A stretch of DNA of 64,000 nt from Conus ventricosus (lineage: Eukaryota > Mollusca > Gastropoda > Neogastropoda > Conidae), in the NCBI GenBank assembly GCA_018398815.1, contig CM031600.1, positions 54,043,915 to 54,107,914 on the forward strand, read 5' to 3'. The notes beneath the pieces were generated by a model, which made no database searches, had not been told where the DNA came from, and saw nothing but the letters and a program-made list of their open reading frames with translations. Positions 1-11,886 of the stretch are shown in pieces. A program made the position numbers and the translations under genes. Within the stretch, counting starts at the first letter, position 1. Each line of letters opens with the position of its first letter.

Positions 1-229
1 AACAATTCTTCAGTCATTATAGTAACGACTTGGCAAAGATTTTAATTTAAAAAAAAAAATTAAAGATGAAGAAAATGGGGGGAATATATTATAAATATGA
101 GAAATCCTTCACTAGCTGCCTGAGGGAACCATCGTACTCCCCTATTCGAAGGCAGATCTATTTGTATTGCCTGCTCCTGGGCCTTTCGTCCGCTGGATCG
201 GACTCATCAGGGAGACACGGCTGATTGTG
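1..229 (+). repeat. Partial copy of the dispersed LTR-like repeat also found at 34.8-35.9 kb
   Basis: This stretch aligns closely with 34861-35095 and 35507-35742, including an A-rich tract and a block that can fold through GTCCGCTGGATCGGAC. It is cut by the window edge on the left and diverges after about position 229. The element type is not certain; the 34.8-35.9 kb copy looks like two long direct repeats around a short internal part. Confidence 0.75.
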
Positions 230-363
230 TATATCAAAATACTTGATACATGAAAAAAAAAAAAAAAGAAAAAAAATTAGAAAAGACAAATTTGTTAAGT
301 ACATGAAAATGGGATGATTTATGCTTTTGAGATTACTTGGTATTACTTATGGTTTTTTTATTT

Positions 364-660
364 TTATTTTTTTAATATTTTTTTAAAATTATTTTTTACC
401 GCAGAAGATGGGTAAGTTAAGTGTTTTTGAAAGTTGTGGTACAATGGATTTGTTTGATGTATTCTGGAAGGGAGTTCCACAAAGAGGTTCCCGAGTACGT
501 TAGACTTGATTTTAAATAGGTCAATTCTGGGGATTGGGATATGGAGTTTGTGAGAGTTTCTCGACGAGACTTTTGAGAATCGTCTCATTAAAGTTGTTGG
601 AGCATTCCCGGTCAGAATCTTGTGCATCATTAGCCCTTTGTTGTATTTGAGTCTCTGGCT
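364..660 (-). pseudogene. Non-LTR retrotransposon ORF2 C-terminal fragment
   Basis: The minus-strand frame reads SQRLKYNKGLMMHKILTG and then HKLHIPIPRIDLFK. This pattern (a conserved R-x-K-Y-N-K-x-L-M-M-x-K-x-L stretch, then a basic segment) is typical of the tail of reverse-transcriptase ORFs in CR1/L2/RTE-like LINEs. No endonuclease or RT core is present, so it is a 3' fragment. It abuts a GA microsatellite. Clade not resolved. Confidence 0.65.
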
Positions 661-683
661 GAATGGAAGAATGTGAAGATGTT

Positions 684-745
<62 letters not shown>

Positions 746-752
746 GAGAGAG
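684..752. repeat. (GA)n microsatellite
   Basis: Almost uninterrupted GA dinucleotides with two GG interruptions. The Ser/Leu-rich reading frames across it are artefacts of the repeat. Confidence 0.95.
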
Positions 753-1864
753 ATGGAGGAAACTATTGACACAGAAATTCCAAAAGACGGGACTGATGAA
801 AAAAAGGACTTCGAAAAAATACTGGTGAACAGACCACAAAAGGTAAAATAGTGGATGACAGTAGGGGGGTGGGGTGAAGAGAAAGAGAAGAAAGAAAAAA
901 GAAGGAAGAGTCAAAAATAGTGAAAGAATTCGGGAAACTATCAGCACCCGATTTCCAGATACCCAGCTTACAGTTCAAACTGAAATATCCCTGATATTTT
1001 AACAGATTCCGGGAGGGGTTGGGGAGGGATAGTATTAGGGGGTTGGGTAGAAAAGGCCGGGGCACAGTAAGTTATCGTCGATGAAACAAGAGTGAACTGT
1101 TGTGTAGTTGTAATTTGCTACTGTTGGTTGTTGCATTTTTTGGATTACTTCCAGACTACCTTTTTTTGTCTATTCATTCTGACATAATTAATGATTACCT
1201 TGCACAAATTGGCATCCCAAGAGCGTTTTTCACTGAGCCCAGTACAAGCATAAGTCACTTCAGAATATGTGGCGAGGGTTGCAGAGGTGGTGGCGGTGTA
1301 TATGTTTATGTATATCCATATGTATATGTGTGCTGGAGTAACATTTGCTTGTCGTACCCCCTTCCCCTTTAAACAAAGCCTATGTTCTGAAGTTGTGAAT
1401 TTTAACCTGTACCGATTTTGATGTTTGCTTCACTTCTTATCTGGACATTAAAGACATCGGGATAAAACGTTATTATCATTTCAATTTTTGCATGTACTGC
1501 ATAAATGTGTGTGTCCTTGAAGCCTTGAGGAACGGCGTCCTGTGTTTTAAACCTGGGATTGTCCCTTTTTTAAAACAAAAACAAAAACAAACACCAATTG
1601 TGAAACCTTCTTGATTTATATTCATTAGTTACTGACTGCCATGAAGTGTGTCTGTTATATGTTCACTTTTTGATCTTTTTACACAGATTTTAATCTACTA
1701 CTTTATTTAAATTCTTACTTACTCCTTCACCGAGAGCTATGGTTGTTTCTTGTGGGTTTTCTGTTCTGTTCTTTTCTTTCTTTTTTTTGTAGTGGGGGAA
1801 GTGAGGGGGCACATTTCATAAAATCAGACGGATCCACTCGATTTTCAAGAGTTTTGCTTTCTGC
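753..1864. other. AT-rich stretch with no gene recognised
   Basis: I see no exon with splice sites, no conserved protein pattern and no RNA gene. Short open frames here have no family resemblance. It contains poly-T tracts and a short TATATG-type run near 1296-1330. Confidence 0.5.
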
Positions 1865-2219
1865 TTATGTGGATGTGGCCCCAGTCAGCAGGTAAACCAG
1901 GATCCAGCAGATGTGAATGTGCCTCCAGTCAGCAGGTAAACCAGGATCCAGCAGATGTGGATGTGCCTCCAATCAGCAGGTAAACCAGGTTTCAGCAGAT
2001 GTGGATGTGCCTCCAGTCAGCAGGTAAACCAGGATCCAGCAGATGTGGATGTAGCTCCAGTCAGCAGTAAAACCAGGATCCAGCAGATGTGGATGTGGCT
2101 CCAGTCAGCAGGTAAACCAGGATCCAGCAGATGTGGATGTGCCTCCAGTCAGCAGGTAAACCAGGATCCAGCAGATGCGGATGTGCCTCCAGTCAGCAGG
2201 TAAACCAGGAGCCAGCAGA
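1865..2219. repeat. 44-bp minisatellite, about 8 copies
   Basis: Eight tandem copies of a 44-bp unit containing GATGTGCCTCCAGTCAGCAG followed by GTAAACCAGGATCCAGCA. Copies differ by a few substitutions; one has a 1-base shift at GCAGTAAAACC. Because 44 is not a multiple of 3, the frame changes every unit and the open frames across it are unlikely to be coding. Most units contain CAGGTAAAC, which resembles a 5' splice donor. Confidence 0.95.
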
Positions 2220-2319
2220 AAGCCTGGCGAGCTCTTCACGGAGCAAAATATCTGTCGCTTGCTGGTCTTGCGACCTCCCCTTCGGAGAACCCGTTGAAAG
2301 GAATTTGACCATTAACAAG

Positions 2320-3230
2320 TAGCTCTACGATATACTCACCTTTCCAATCAAATGCCTTATCCTTACTCGGCGTGAACATCGCCAAACATCAGGATTCCCC
2401 CCCACCCCCTCAAAAAAAAAAGGGGGGGGGTGGGGGAGCGGGGTGGTATCGTCCCTCATATTCTGAATAGGCGCCAGAGTGATCGCACCTTTGCCCACCT
2501 TTGCGGGAGGTGGGAGGGTATCTGATTATTTGGACAGGGAAGCACATCGTAACACAACTTTTAGTAGTAAAATTCCCTTTGCCTCATAATTACCTGTTAA
2601 ACAAATGCCCGAATTTCAAAAAGGATGGTGGGTGAATCCTGCCCGGGAGATGGCCTGTTTAAAAATTCATAGGAGAATGTGTCTGTGCAGTTCTCCAGCC
2701 CAGCTCAGTGTTCAAATGCTCAAAACCATTTTAATCGTCTCTCTTAGCCATTTGGTGGCGCACTGAATAGTTTCCGCTCTCCCTTAATTTAAAGACGAGA
2801 AGGCACAATCAAGATAAACTACTAGCAGGATCAGGAAAAGGAGGAGTCAAAAACAAAACAAAACAAAAATAAACAAACAAAGCAAGGCTCTTGATCCATA
2901 AACAGAAGCCTGGTGAATTACCTGCTTGAGCCAGGAGCTTATCGTCTGGGCATCACCTGGCCACACCATAGAAAGGAACTCACGGAGTCTGACTCTGCCC
3001 CTGGAGGTACTTCCACTGTGCTCTGACCGGACAGTTAACCTGCCCACCTTCGATCATCTGCCGGATTTGATGACGAAGGACCAGCAGAAACAGGTCATCA
3101 TCAGGGACCGTTGTTTGGGCTTAGCGATATTGGCCAGGGATGAAGGGCACATAGAATGACTGAGCCATCATCGTGCCACTTCAGGACCGTGCGGATCCCT
3201 GGAGAAAGGCATGAACTCACTTACCTACAA
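2320..3230. repeat. Dispersed repeat related to 13.27-14.57 kb
   Basis: The order of similar blocks matches the IFT172 intron segment at 13270-14570 (and its allelic copy at 40.9-42.2 kb): a 'TGTCCAAACAAATGCC'-like start, 'TAGTAAAATTCC', 'ACTAGCAGGATCAGGAAAAG', then 'CTGACTCTGCCC' and 'GACAGTTAA'. Identity looks moderate (roughly three quarters by eye), so this is an old repeat family and not the recent assembly duplication. No coding capacity seen. Confidence 0.6.
2396..2437. repeat. Homopolymer hairpin (poly-C, A10, poly-G)
   Basis: A C-rich run is followed by ten A and then a G-rich run, so the strand can fold into a GC stem with an A loop. It may be real or a collapsed low-complexity error. 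Confidence 0.6.
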
Positions 3231-3474
3231 GCCGAAGCCAGGTGACGAAGAAGCATGTCTTTAGCGAGAGGTTGCCGACAGAGCATTCGACGAGAATCCC
3301 AGGACACACAACACTTTTCTCTGTGGCCACCCTCTCTGAAGGGCTGGAATGGGGAAAGATTGGAAACGTGTGTGCACACATCCTTTCCCTGGCATCACCA
3401 GTGCAGCCGCTGCATGGACTGTGGAGTCCTGGACTGAGAACACAAAAGACAGAAAGCTGTTGCTTCATTCTGTT

Positions 3475-3964
3475 GCAACCAGGTCATATGTGGATCCTAT
3501 AGCACTGACAAATGATCCTGAAGGACAGATTTGTTAACATCCGCTCCGACGGATGACCATCCGCTCCTGTTTGACCCTCATTAAGGGGATGTGTCTCACA
3601 AGCAGATTATCCTCATTGTCCTCTGAATAAAACAACAACAACAACAAACAACAAAAAAGGCGAGCTCCTTCGCCGAAGAAAGAGAAAACGGATCATGTGA
3701 GTTTTTATATCAGGCAGCAACCAGGTCAATATGTGGGATCCTATAGCACTGACAATGATCCTGAAGACAGATTTGTTAACATCCGCTCCGACGGATGACC
3801 ATCCGCTCCTGTTTGACCCTTCATTAAGGGGGATGTGTCTCACAGCAGAATTATCCTCATTGTCCTCTTGAATAAAACAACAACAACAACAAAACAAACA
3901 AAAAGGCGAGCTCCTTCGCCGAAGAAAGGAGAAAACGGATCTTGCTGAGTTTTTATATCAAGGC
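3475..3964. repeat. Tandem direct duplication, unit about 242 bp
   Basis: 3475-3716 and 3717-3964 are near-identical, starting GCAACCAGGTCA and ending at GAGTTTTTATATCA, and differ mainly by single-base indels. The second copy runs directly into the LINE endonuclease region. It could be a true duplication of the 5' part of the element or an assembly overlap of error-containing reads. Confidence 0.85.
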
Positions 3965-4709
3965 AAAAATAGTGAAAGTTTATTTTGTAGGATTAATTTC
4001 AAGAATAAGAGACCTGTCATTGTTGGATCAGTTTACAGACCTCCAGACTCAGATGAAAATGTATGTTCGTCTATTTGCAGAGACATTTCTAACATTGTTT
4101 TGGCTAATAGGAAGGCAATATTATGGATTGGTGGAGACTTTAATTTACCAGATATTGATTGGGGTGAAGATGCCATACTTGGTAATCAATACAGTAAAAA
4201 TATTAATACTCAGTTTTTTGATGCCACCAAAGACCTTGGATTAGTACAGTCAGTTGAATCACCAACTCGTGGTAAGGCATTCCTGGATTTATTTTTTACC
4301 AATTGTCCAGGCTTTAGGCAATCAGGAATTAATTGCAGGCCTGGGTGATCATGACATAGTTCTCTTAGAGAGTAACTTTCAACCCTTTCGAAGAAACCCC
4401 CTAAACGTACCATCAGACTCTGGAACCAGCAGATTTACCAAAATTGCGCAGGATACTTATAATTTCAGTCGTCGTTTTTTGGAGTCCCATAGTGTTAAAG
4501 ATAATGTCAGTGATCTTTGGAAGTGTATAAAAACTAACTTGGAATTTATTATGGATGACAACATACCTACTAAAATAACTTCAAGCAAGAACCACCAGCC
4601 ATGGATTACTACTAAAACTAAACGTTTGTTGAGAAGGAAACATCGTTTCTTTAAGAAATTGAAACTACATCCAATTCAGAAAGATTACTGGTTAGGTATA
4701 AACATATAA
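3960..4709 (+). pseudogene. LINE endonuclease and linker region
   Basis: Encodes the exonuclease-endonuclease-phosphatase fold that nicks target DNA for target-primed reverse transcription. Visible are the Y-R-P-P stretch, the core GGDFNLPDIDW around 4127-4160 and GDHDIVLLESNF near 4344-4380. The frame shifts near 4090 and 4340. The following KNHQPWIT and RLLRRKHRFFKK stretch (to 4709) is the basic linker before the RT domain. Confidence 0.8.
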
Positions 4710-4959
4710 GAGAAGGTGTCAGAGAGAATGTAGACTTGCTCACTCCAATTATGTTTAATTCGATGATTTGGGAAGGTGATAATCAAACAAGAAATTATGG
4801 TCTTACATAAGGAGTAAGAGACAGGACAACATTGGGATTCAGACCTGAGAAACAACCAGAATAACCTAATACAGGACCCTGAAGGGAAAGCAAACTTACT
4901 AAACAAGCAGTTTTGTTCAGTTTTCTCAAATCCCAAACCTTTAATTAATGTTAGACAAT

Positions 4960-5640
4960 GAAAACAAAGCTACTGGTCCCGATGGCGTTCCTGGCAAGCT
5001 CTTAAAATTATGTGCCAATGAATTGAGTGAGGTATACCAATTACTTTACCAAGCTTCACTGACCAGGGAGTAATACCTGATGAGTGGCCGGGTGCGAGCA
5101 TTGTTCCCTTATTTAAAAGGGTGACAAAACAAAAGCAGAGAACTATAGACCTGTACTCTTACATCCATATCAGCTAATACTTGAACACATAATATATGTA
5201 GCATAATGGCCATCTTGACAAATATGATTCTTAATAACGCCCAGCATGGTTTAGACAGCGGAGTTGTGAGACTCAACTTATAACAACTCTCAATGATTTT
5301 AGTAACTGTCTTAACAACAGACAGCAAATAGATGCAATTTATTAGATTTTCTAAAGCCTTTGATAAGGTTGACCATGAGGGCCTGCTGCTTAAATTAGAA
5401 CACATTGGCATTGGCGGTTCTTGCTAAAATGGGCTAGATCATTCCTCGTTGGAGAACGCAGAAGTTGTTGTGAAGGGTCGTCTCCCATTGTAAACAGTCT
5501 TGTCGGAGTACCACAGGGAACTGTTTGGGGCCCTTGTTTTTCTTAATTTTAAAAATGACATAAGTAGAAATCTCTCTCTGAACTACTATAGGGCTTTTGC
5601 AGATGACAGTTTAGTATATAGAACAATCAGAAGCAAGATG
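4960..5640 (+). pseudogene. LINE reverse transcriptase domain, frameshifted
   Basis: Recognisable blocks in shifting frames: TGPDGVPGKLLK near 4973, a NYRPV-type motif near 5140, NNAQHGF near 5230, FSKAFDKVDHEGLLLK at 5345-5390 and AFADDSLVYR near 5590-5620. The palm active site reads FADD instead of YADD. At least five frame changes make it a pseudogene or an error-rich copy. Confidence 0.8.
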
Positions 5641-6645
5641 TACACGCATTGCTACAAGGAGATCTAAACGTTTACAAGAGTGGGAAAGAAACTTGGAAAT
5701 GGAATTTCATCCTCAAAAGTGCCAAGTGTTGCGTATATGTAACAAACGCTCACTAATTAGATCAGATTATTCTAATCCATAATACTATTCTTAAAAAAAA
5801 CTAATGCTGCAAAATATTTAGGCGTGATTATAGATAGTCGTCTCAAATGGAAAGAACATTACAATTTAGTAATGTAAGATAAGCAAATAACATCTTAGCT
5901 TTCTTACACAGGAATATCAATGACTGCCCCCAAAAGGTTAAAGACGACTGCTACAAAACACTGGTTAGACCAGTATGGAATATGGTTGCTCAGTTTGGGA
6001 TCCTTACCATCTAAAGGACATTGATAACCTGAAAAGATTCAGAAGAGAGCAGCACGGTTCGTAACAGGGAACCACATCAGAGAAAAGGGGAATACTAGGA
6101 AGAACATGAGGAATTAGAATGGAAACCCTTAGAAGAGAGAAGAGCTTTTATTAAACTTAACACCTTTTTCAAGGCAGAGCTAAAGTAATTGATATTCCAA
6201 TGGAACAACTAGTATTGAATAAAAGTAGTACCAGGAGTGGCGGTCAATGTTGTACCATACCTGCATCATTCAAATATTGACAGCCACTTACATTCTTTTT
6301 ATCCAGTTCTGTACGGCTGTGGAACTCACTGCCGGGTGCCATCAAGATTGCCACAAATGCAATCTCATTCAAAAAACAAATTGATTCGACAGTTTTGAGA
6401 TCTGCATATTGACGATTTTCTATTTTTACTTCCCCTGATATTTTACTATTACCTGGGGCCTGAATTTGGCCATTGCTTTTATCTTCTTGAATATCGGGTG
6501 CGACCCCTTGTTGCTAAATTTGCTCCAGGGGCCAACAGTCTGAGTCGCACTGTTTTATGTTATTTTATTTTACTTTTTTAACATGCGCGCTGGTGACCTA
6601 CTCGTTTTTGAGTGAACCAGTATTTTAGGAAGAAGAAGAAGAAGA

Positions 6646-6736
6646 GCTGACTATCGTGAACTCACTAACGGAGGTCACTCTGGCTCCCATCCTTACATGA
6701 GGTGAAGATACCATCCCGCTCTCCCAATTTCTTCTC

Positions 6737-6805
<69 letters not shown>

Positions 6806-7066
6806 AAGATGTTTTGGCGGTCCACGCCGGTAAGGATAAGGCACTGTTTGCACAGATTAATTAGAGAAAAATAACACGCACTCTCTGGGGATTTTTTCGT
6901 CCCCCCTTCCCCCTAAAACCTCGTCTGTCTTTAACAACTAAAAATTTAAAGGGTATGTGGGCAAGGATTTCTACCCCTTTTTCTCCCCTTATATTATTAT
7001 ATAAATGATTTTAAAATATATTTCTTATACTGTGCGTTTATTGTGTGTAAGGACAGGGGCCATTAT

Positions 7067-7101
<35 letters not shown>

Positions 7102-7481
7102 GGTTCTGAAAAGAAAGTACGATCAGTTGAGCCCTCTTCACAGGGGCGCAGAACATCAGATAATTTCAGTACGTGTTTGGCAACCCCCTCATTGACGACA
7201 CATTGGAATGGTTTCGTCACCGTTGGACTGCAAGACAAACGTGTCTCAGATGAGTCTCGACGCTCTGGACCCAATTTCGCCAAAATATGGGGGTGTTTTT
7301 TACGTCTGCCCCTGGGGCACGTTCTGCATATGTGTGTGGTCGTGCGTGTGTGTGTATAATGCAAGTGGATTGGTCAAGGGATGATTGGGTACGTGGGACA
7401 CGTGCGGGTTTTGGGCCTTTTTGGGGATTTCGCGCACTATGCGCGGAACCACACACACACACGATTGCAAGAGTCTGCGTG

Positions 7482-7523
<42 letters not shown>

Positions 7524-8003
7524 TTTGCCACAAAAGCATTATCACTTTTTTTTTCTGGGAGAAACCCCCCCCTGGCGACAACCAATGTCAAATGGTGCCA
7601 TGGGCACGGACGATCCAAATTTCTTTGACAAGGGGGGACAGATCGGCTCTGATGGGATCGAGCCCCAAAAGGCTTGGGACAACACCCTTCTTCGGGCCCG
7701 AAGAGGGCCAGACCTATCATTGGCAAAATTTTTGGGGAAACGAAGGGGGGTAAATTTTAACTTTTTTTTTTGATACATTTTTTGCCCATTTTTAATGTCG
7801 TCGAACATTTGTACAAGCAGGTTTGATATCAAGGTTCACCCAAGGGGAGATGGCAGAAGAAATGACATATGCATACAAGTGTCCATCTGAGTGTGTTTGT
7901 ATTTCCACATGTATGTGCATGCATGTTCAAGTGTGCTCCTGTGGGTGCGTGCGCGCATGTGTGTGTTGGTGTGTGTGTGTGTGTGTGTTGTGTGCTGTGT
8001 GTC

Positions 8004-8044
<41 letters not shown>

Positions 8045-8391
8045 AGAGAGGTGTGTGTGTGTGTGTGTGCATGCATGCGCATTTGCTTTCATGAAGAAGA
8101 ATATATAGAAAAGCAGGTTATAAAAGGACAGCATGATGAAGAATAAAAGCTAGAATTATCTGAAGAAGACGATTCCATAGAACAAGAAAAATAGACTGAA
8201 AAGCAAAATCATCACCCTAAATAACCACCACCAGAAGGGGAAAAACACCTGAAGACGAATAGCATGAAGAACAATCGTCTAAAGAACACCCGCCAGACAG
8301 AGAAGTGGAGGAAAAGGAAGAGGAGGATAGAGTAGAGCAAGAGAACATCCATCAGTCATAAAATCAGTAGGACGTTTGGCGAGTCACTGAG
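6646..8391. other. Low-complexity region without a recognisable gene
   Basis: Contains a 58-base G run, (GA)n at 7068-7091, a run of about 34 A at 7488-7521, and a compound (GT)n-(GA)n-(GT)n microsatellite at about 7962-8068. The block at 6650-6740 resembles 15418-15490 in the IFT172 intron, so it is probably a fragment of the same dispersed repeat. Poly-Pro, Ser-Leu and Val-Cys frames here come from the simple repeats. I see no exon. Confidence 0.7.
6747..6804 (+). repeat. Run of 58 consecutive G
   Basis: An uninterrupted G homopolymer directly after about ten T. A biological tract of this length is rare. It may be an artefact of low-signal sequencing calls, or a G-quadruplex-forming tract. 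Confidence 0.95.
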
Positions 8392-8521
8392 CCATGTGAG
8401 TCATCCGGTCAGCTGAGTCACCAAGGGTCAGGAAAGGGCACCAAAGGTCACCACCGGTCACCAGAGGCCATCAAGAGTCAGGAAGGGTTCTTTGGATCAC
8501 CAGGGAATCACTCAAAGTCAC
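8392..8521. repeat. Short imperfect repeats of a GGTCACCA-like motif
   Basis: About ten degenerate occurrences of the octamer GGTCACCA (GAGTCACCA, GGTCACCA, GGTCAGGA) at 10-14-bp spacing. Function unknown; it could be a decayed minisatellite. Confidence 0.6.
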
Positions 8522-8599
8522 AAGGATGCCCCCCCCCCCCCTCCTCCCACTGTTGAGATCGTTTTTCTGTCCTATCTATCCTTTGAGAGAACAAACAGA

Positions 8600-8900
8600 A
8601 TGTGTGTGTGGCTTGATCTTCAATGTCGTGTGTGTTTGCGCGCACATGCATGCATGTGTATGTGTGTGTGTGTGTGTTTGTGCGCACATGCATGCTTATG
8701 TGTTTCTGTGTGTGTGTTTGCACGCACGTGCACGCATGCGTGTCTCTGCATGCGTGCGTGCATGTGTCTGCATACACTTCCTCGTCCGTCTTTTGTAAGA
8801 ATTGATAGGAAGCATGTACAGCTTGATTTTCAATGTCATGTGCGTGTGTATGCATGAACGCATGAGCATGCATACAAGTGTGTGTTGGTGTCTGGGTGTG
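8600..8900. repeat. Alternating purine-pyrimidine tract (GT/GC with CATGCATG)
   Basis: Long GTGTGT and GCGCACATGCATG stretches, a Z-DNA-prone composition. Cys/Val/His-rich frames on both strands result from it. Confidence 0.8.
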
Positions 8901-9149
8901 TGAATGTGTACCTTTGTTACTGGATGTTCATGTGGTGAACTTTCGTGCAGGAGTGTTAGCTTCTGATGCAGCGTCTCATACTTTGTAGAAGAAAGGTATC
9001 AAACCAGTTTGTCAATAGTCCACACAACTACGAAGACCTGAAAAAAGACCTGAAATGGAAGAACTGAAAAAAAAACAGAAAAAAAACACCGGGATTTTAG
9101 AAAAAGCAAAATAATTCTTAAGCTCAGCGAGGTTTTATCACAAGTGGTA

Positions 9150-9395
9150 TAAGTCTACAACCATTCCTTCCATTTCTTATTCAACAAGCTCCTGTTCAAC
9201 GTTCCACGCCTATCTTGTGCTAAAGTGAATGAAGAGAAGTGATTGCTCGTTCATTTTCGTTGTCCTAATTGTTTTGTATCTTGCCTGAAGAAGACCTAAG
9301 AGGTCGAAATGTGTCATGTTTTGTCTTGTGATTCGTTTGTCCACATTGTTTTGACGGTTCGCTAACATTTATTTAAAATTAGTATCCTAGAGATT
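9150..9395 (+). repeat. Dispersed repeat with a GACCTAAGAGGTC inverted core
   Basis: The segment around AAGACCTAAGAGGTCGAAA through GGTTCGCTAACATTTATTTAA has an inverted copy at 33430-33640 (allelic copy at 45655-45850). Similarity is strongest over about 105 bp. The small palindrome GACCT-AAG-AGGTC is conserved in all copies. Probably a short non-autonomous element; family not identified. Confidence 0.7.
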
Positions 9396-10726
9396 GAACA
9401 CAGGTGAAAAAATTTTCTATCTTTTGTTTGTTTGTCAGCCAGCTCTTTGAGCAATGTGGATTTTTTGTTTTTGCCAAACTCCAATCAGGCTTTCCACATT
9501 AATTGCAAGACGACAATGAACAACTGCTATTATCCATCATTTAAGAACTAGGCATGGGATAGACATTCTCAAATTTGACCAAGGAAGTACAGAGAACACT
9601 TTATGACAACTTTCTTAAGAAAATTGAATGAAAGGTCATATCAAAATCAATTCAGTTTTCTCAAATCCCATCCTACCATGCAAGCCATTTTACTGAAATC
9701 ATGTTGAAACAATGTCCAGGAACTGGTCAACAACAGTGTGCGCAGTCAAATATACGACTTAAAAGCATTCATCTCAACTGACCCTGACTGAACAAGAATC
9801 TTTGCTGTTGATGGTGACATACCTGACAGAGAAGTCGCATCTCTATTGAGTGGAAGGCATGTTTTTTACTCAATGTGAGTCAGACAAGGAAGATGGTTTC
9901 CCTACCAGCTGTTGGGGTTTGTTTTTCAAATCCAATCATTGAATCACATTTTCCTACTCACTGAAAGCACCAACGACAATCTGGCCATGTCACATTTATA
10001 AATAATCTAGCCAAGACCATGCTGCAAGCAAAATCAGAGCTAAGGAAAATTTAAATGCCAAGAAACTAGACCTGATCCCATTTGTTTGTATATCTGTCAT
10101 TCGTTTCTCTTTTTACCCAGTTTGTTGAGTAGAGTTAGGGTGGATTATCTCCTGTCTGTTTTTCTTGTCAGTCTGGTTCAAGCATGTTCATTGTAAGTAA
10201 AATTACAGCCTTCGTCCAGTTTTTTTAAGTATTTGGAAAACAATTCAACAAGGAAGATTTCTAGTCCATTGCTGACCATTGAAAACTGGGTCAAAGTACG
10301 TTCAAGCTAAGTGCTGTCTTCAGTATCTAATTATCAGTTTGTACACGTTTGATTTGCGATTGATGAATTCTGTGGAAAAAGAGCAATTAGACACTCCTCT
10401 TATACACGGTCTTTGTCTAAATGGTTCATAGAAAAGAGTGATATCACACCTCTTATTTAAAAGATTATGCTCAAGTAATTGACATATCCACTCAGTATGA
10501 GACATCAACTGCTGAGTGTACTTTGAACAGAAGCTATTTCTGTTCATTCTCATTTTTACCCCCCCCCCCCCCCCCCCCCCCCACTTCTTCATTCTTTATC
10601 TCCTTTTTCTGTCTGTGAGCCCAAGCATCCATGAAAAACATGCAAATGTTATAAAAAGGTACAGTATCATACAGTGTTAAATCAGGGAACGATCCAGCGC
10701 AATATGTGTGCATCATGTAAGTCTTT

Positions 10727-10732
10727 TTTATT
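10727..10732 (-). promoter_or_regulatory. Candidate polyadenylation signal for IFT172
   Basis: AATAAA on the minus strand, about 1.15 kb downstream of the IFT172 stop codon at 11887. It is the best-placed canonical hexamer I noticed in the presumed 3' UTR; there is no direct evidence of use. Confidence 0.3.
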
Positions 10733-11886
10733 TAAATAAAATTCTGCTTTAAGAAAATCAAGAACATAAACAAAAATTTTCAGTAGATATAGATAGAACA
10801 TGTTAAAGAAAAAAAAAAAGCAGCAAAATGACACATCTGCAAGCATACACATATGTACATGCATAAAAAAATGAAGCACAAACACACACGATGTAATTAC
10901 AGATTCAGTTACAATCACGCTCACAAAAAATTTCTCAAACCAAGCAGTTGACTGTGTGACACATTTTGACCTTTAATTTTAACAGCAGCAATAATTTGAC
11001 TTGTTTTCATGAGACATATCACAGACATGTTGCAGTTTTTGAACTTCAAATGAGAAACCAAAGCCCAATGATCTAAACACCATTTGAATCAGTTTCTGAA
11101 TAAATAATCATAAAACCACATGCAGGATTGAGTAGACCCTGTCTTGTCCCAATTCATTTAACCTCTTAAACAAAGAAGAAAACGAAACAACACCAAAACA
11201 AAGTAAAAACAAACAAACCGAAAACCCCTAACCCAATAGTCCTACCCATCTGTTTGCTAAAGACCAGCCTATACAGTACAACCATGGACGGAATTGCATG
11301 TAAATACACTTTACATTTATGTGGGACATCACAAAATAAAAATCTTATACAATAGAAGACAATGGACCACAGAAATAAAAATCTTATACAATAGAAGACA
11401 ATGGACAAGTAGTTGAAAACTTGCCTCTTCAAGCTAAAAAACTTGTCTTAGTATGTCCTTTACATCATCTTCTCCAACACATTTTAGGGAAAAAAAAAAA
11501 GAAAACCATAAACACTCTCATTTGTCAGTATAACTTTTCTTTTCAAGCATTGTATTCTTGGACGGTTGTTGTCTTTGTCATGGATATCAACTGCCCATGA
11601 AAGGAATGTTTCTATCCCACCAACAGGTTACTAGCCGTGGCATTAGCACAAACATGAGGAATGTACTTCAGTGAATGACAAGCAGAATAGTCACAATGTT
11701 TGGAGCCCATCCGAATGCAACAGCCTGAAAACTGGAGGATCAGATGGATAGTGTGTGAAGGAGGAGGGTGACCAGCGTTTGGGGGCGGGGGTGGGGGTGG
11801 GGGGTGGGTGTAAGGGTGCATTGGGGTGGGTGAAGGGGCTGTATGGGGTAAAAGAATAGGGGTGGGGTGGGAGTGGAGATGGAAGC

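Larger units (their letters stand above)
3950..6645 (+). mobile_element. Non-LTR retrotransposon (LINE), near full ORF2, degraded
   Basis: A LINE on the plus strand: apurinic-type endonuclease first, reverse transcriptase second, then a 3' region ending in a short (GAA)n tail at about 6627-6645. The endonuclease part shows SVYRPPDSDE and GGDFNLPDIDW; the RT part shows an AENYRPV-type motif, KAFDKVDHEGL and the catalytic FADDS (usually YADD). Many frameshifts break the ORF, so it is not functional as read. The motif set fits the CR1/L2/Rex group; I cannot place it more finely. No ORF1 or clear target duplication was found. Confidence 0.85.
8901..10733. other. Intergenic DNA, no gene recognised
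   Basis: Apart from the dispersed repeat at 9150-9395 and a poly-C tract at 10559-10582, I see no exon, RNA gene or conserved protein here. It lies downstream of the 3' end of IFT172. Confidence 0.5.

Noticed and set aside
1955..2322. Repetitive protein encoded by the 44-bp minisatellite
   Set aside because: The unit length is not a multiple of three, so no stable peptide repeat is encoded; there is no start context or homology.
6625..6853. Poly-proline proteins on the minus strand
   Set aside because: Translation of the 58-base G run.
7823..8873. Cys/Val/His and Ser/Leu-rich small proteins
   Set aside because: Translations of GT, GA and GC microsatellites; both strands are equally open.
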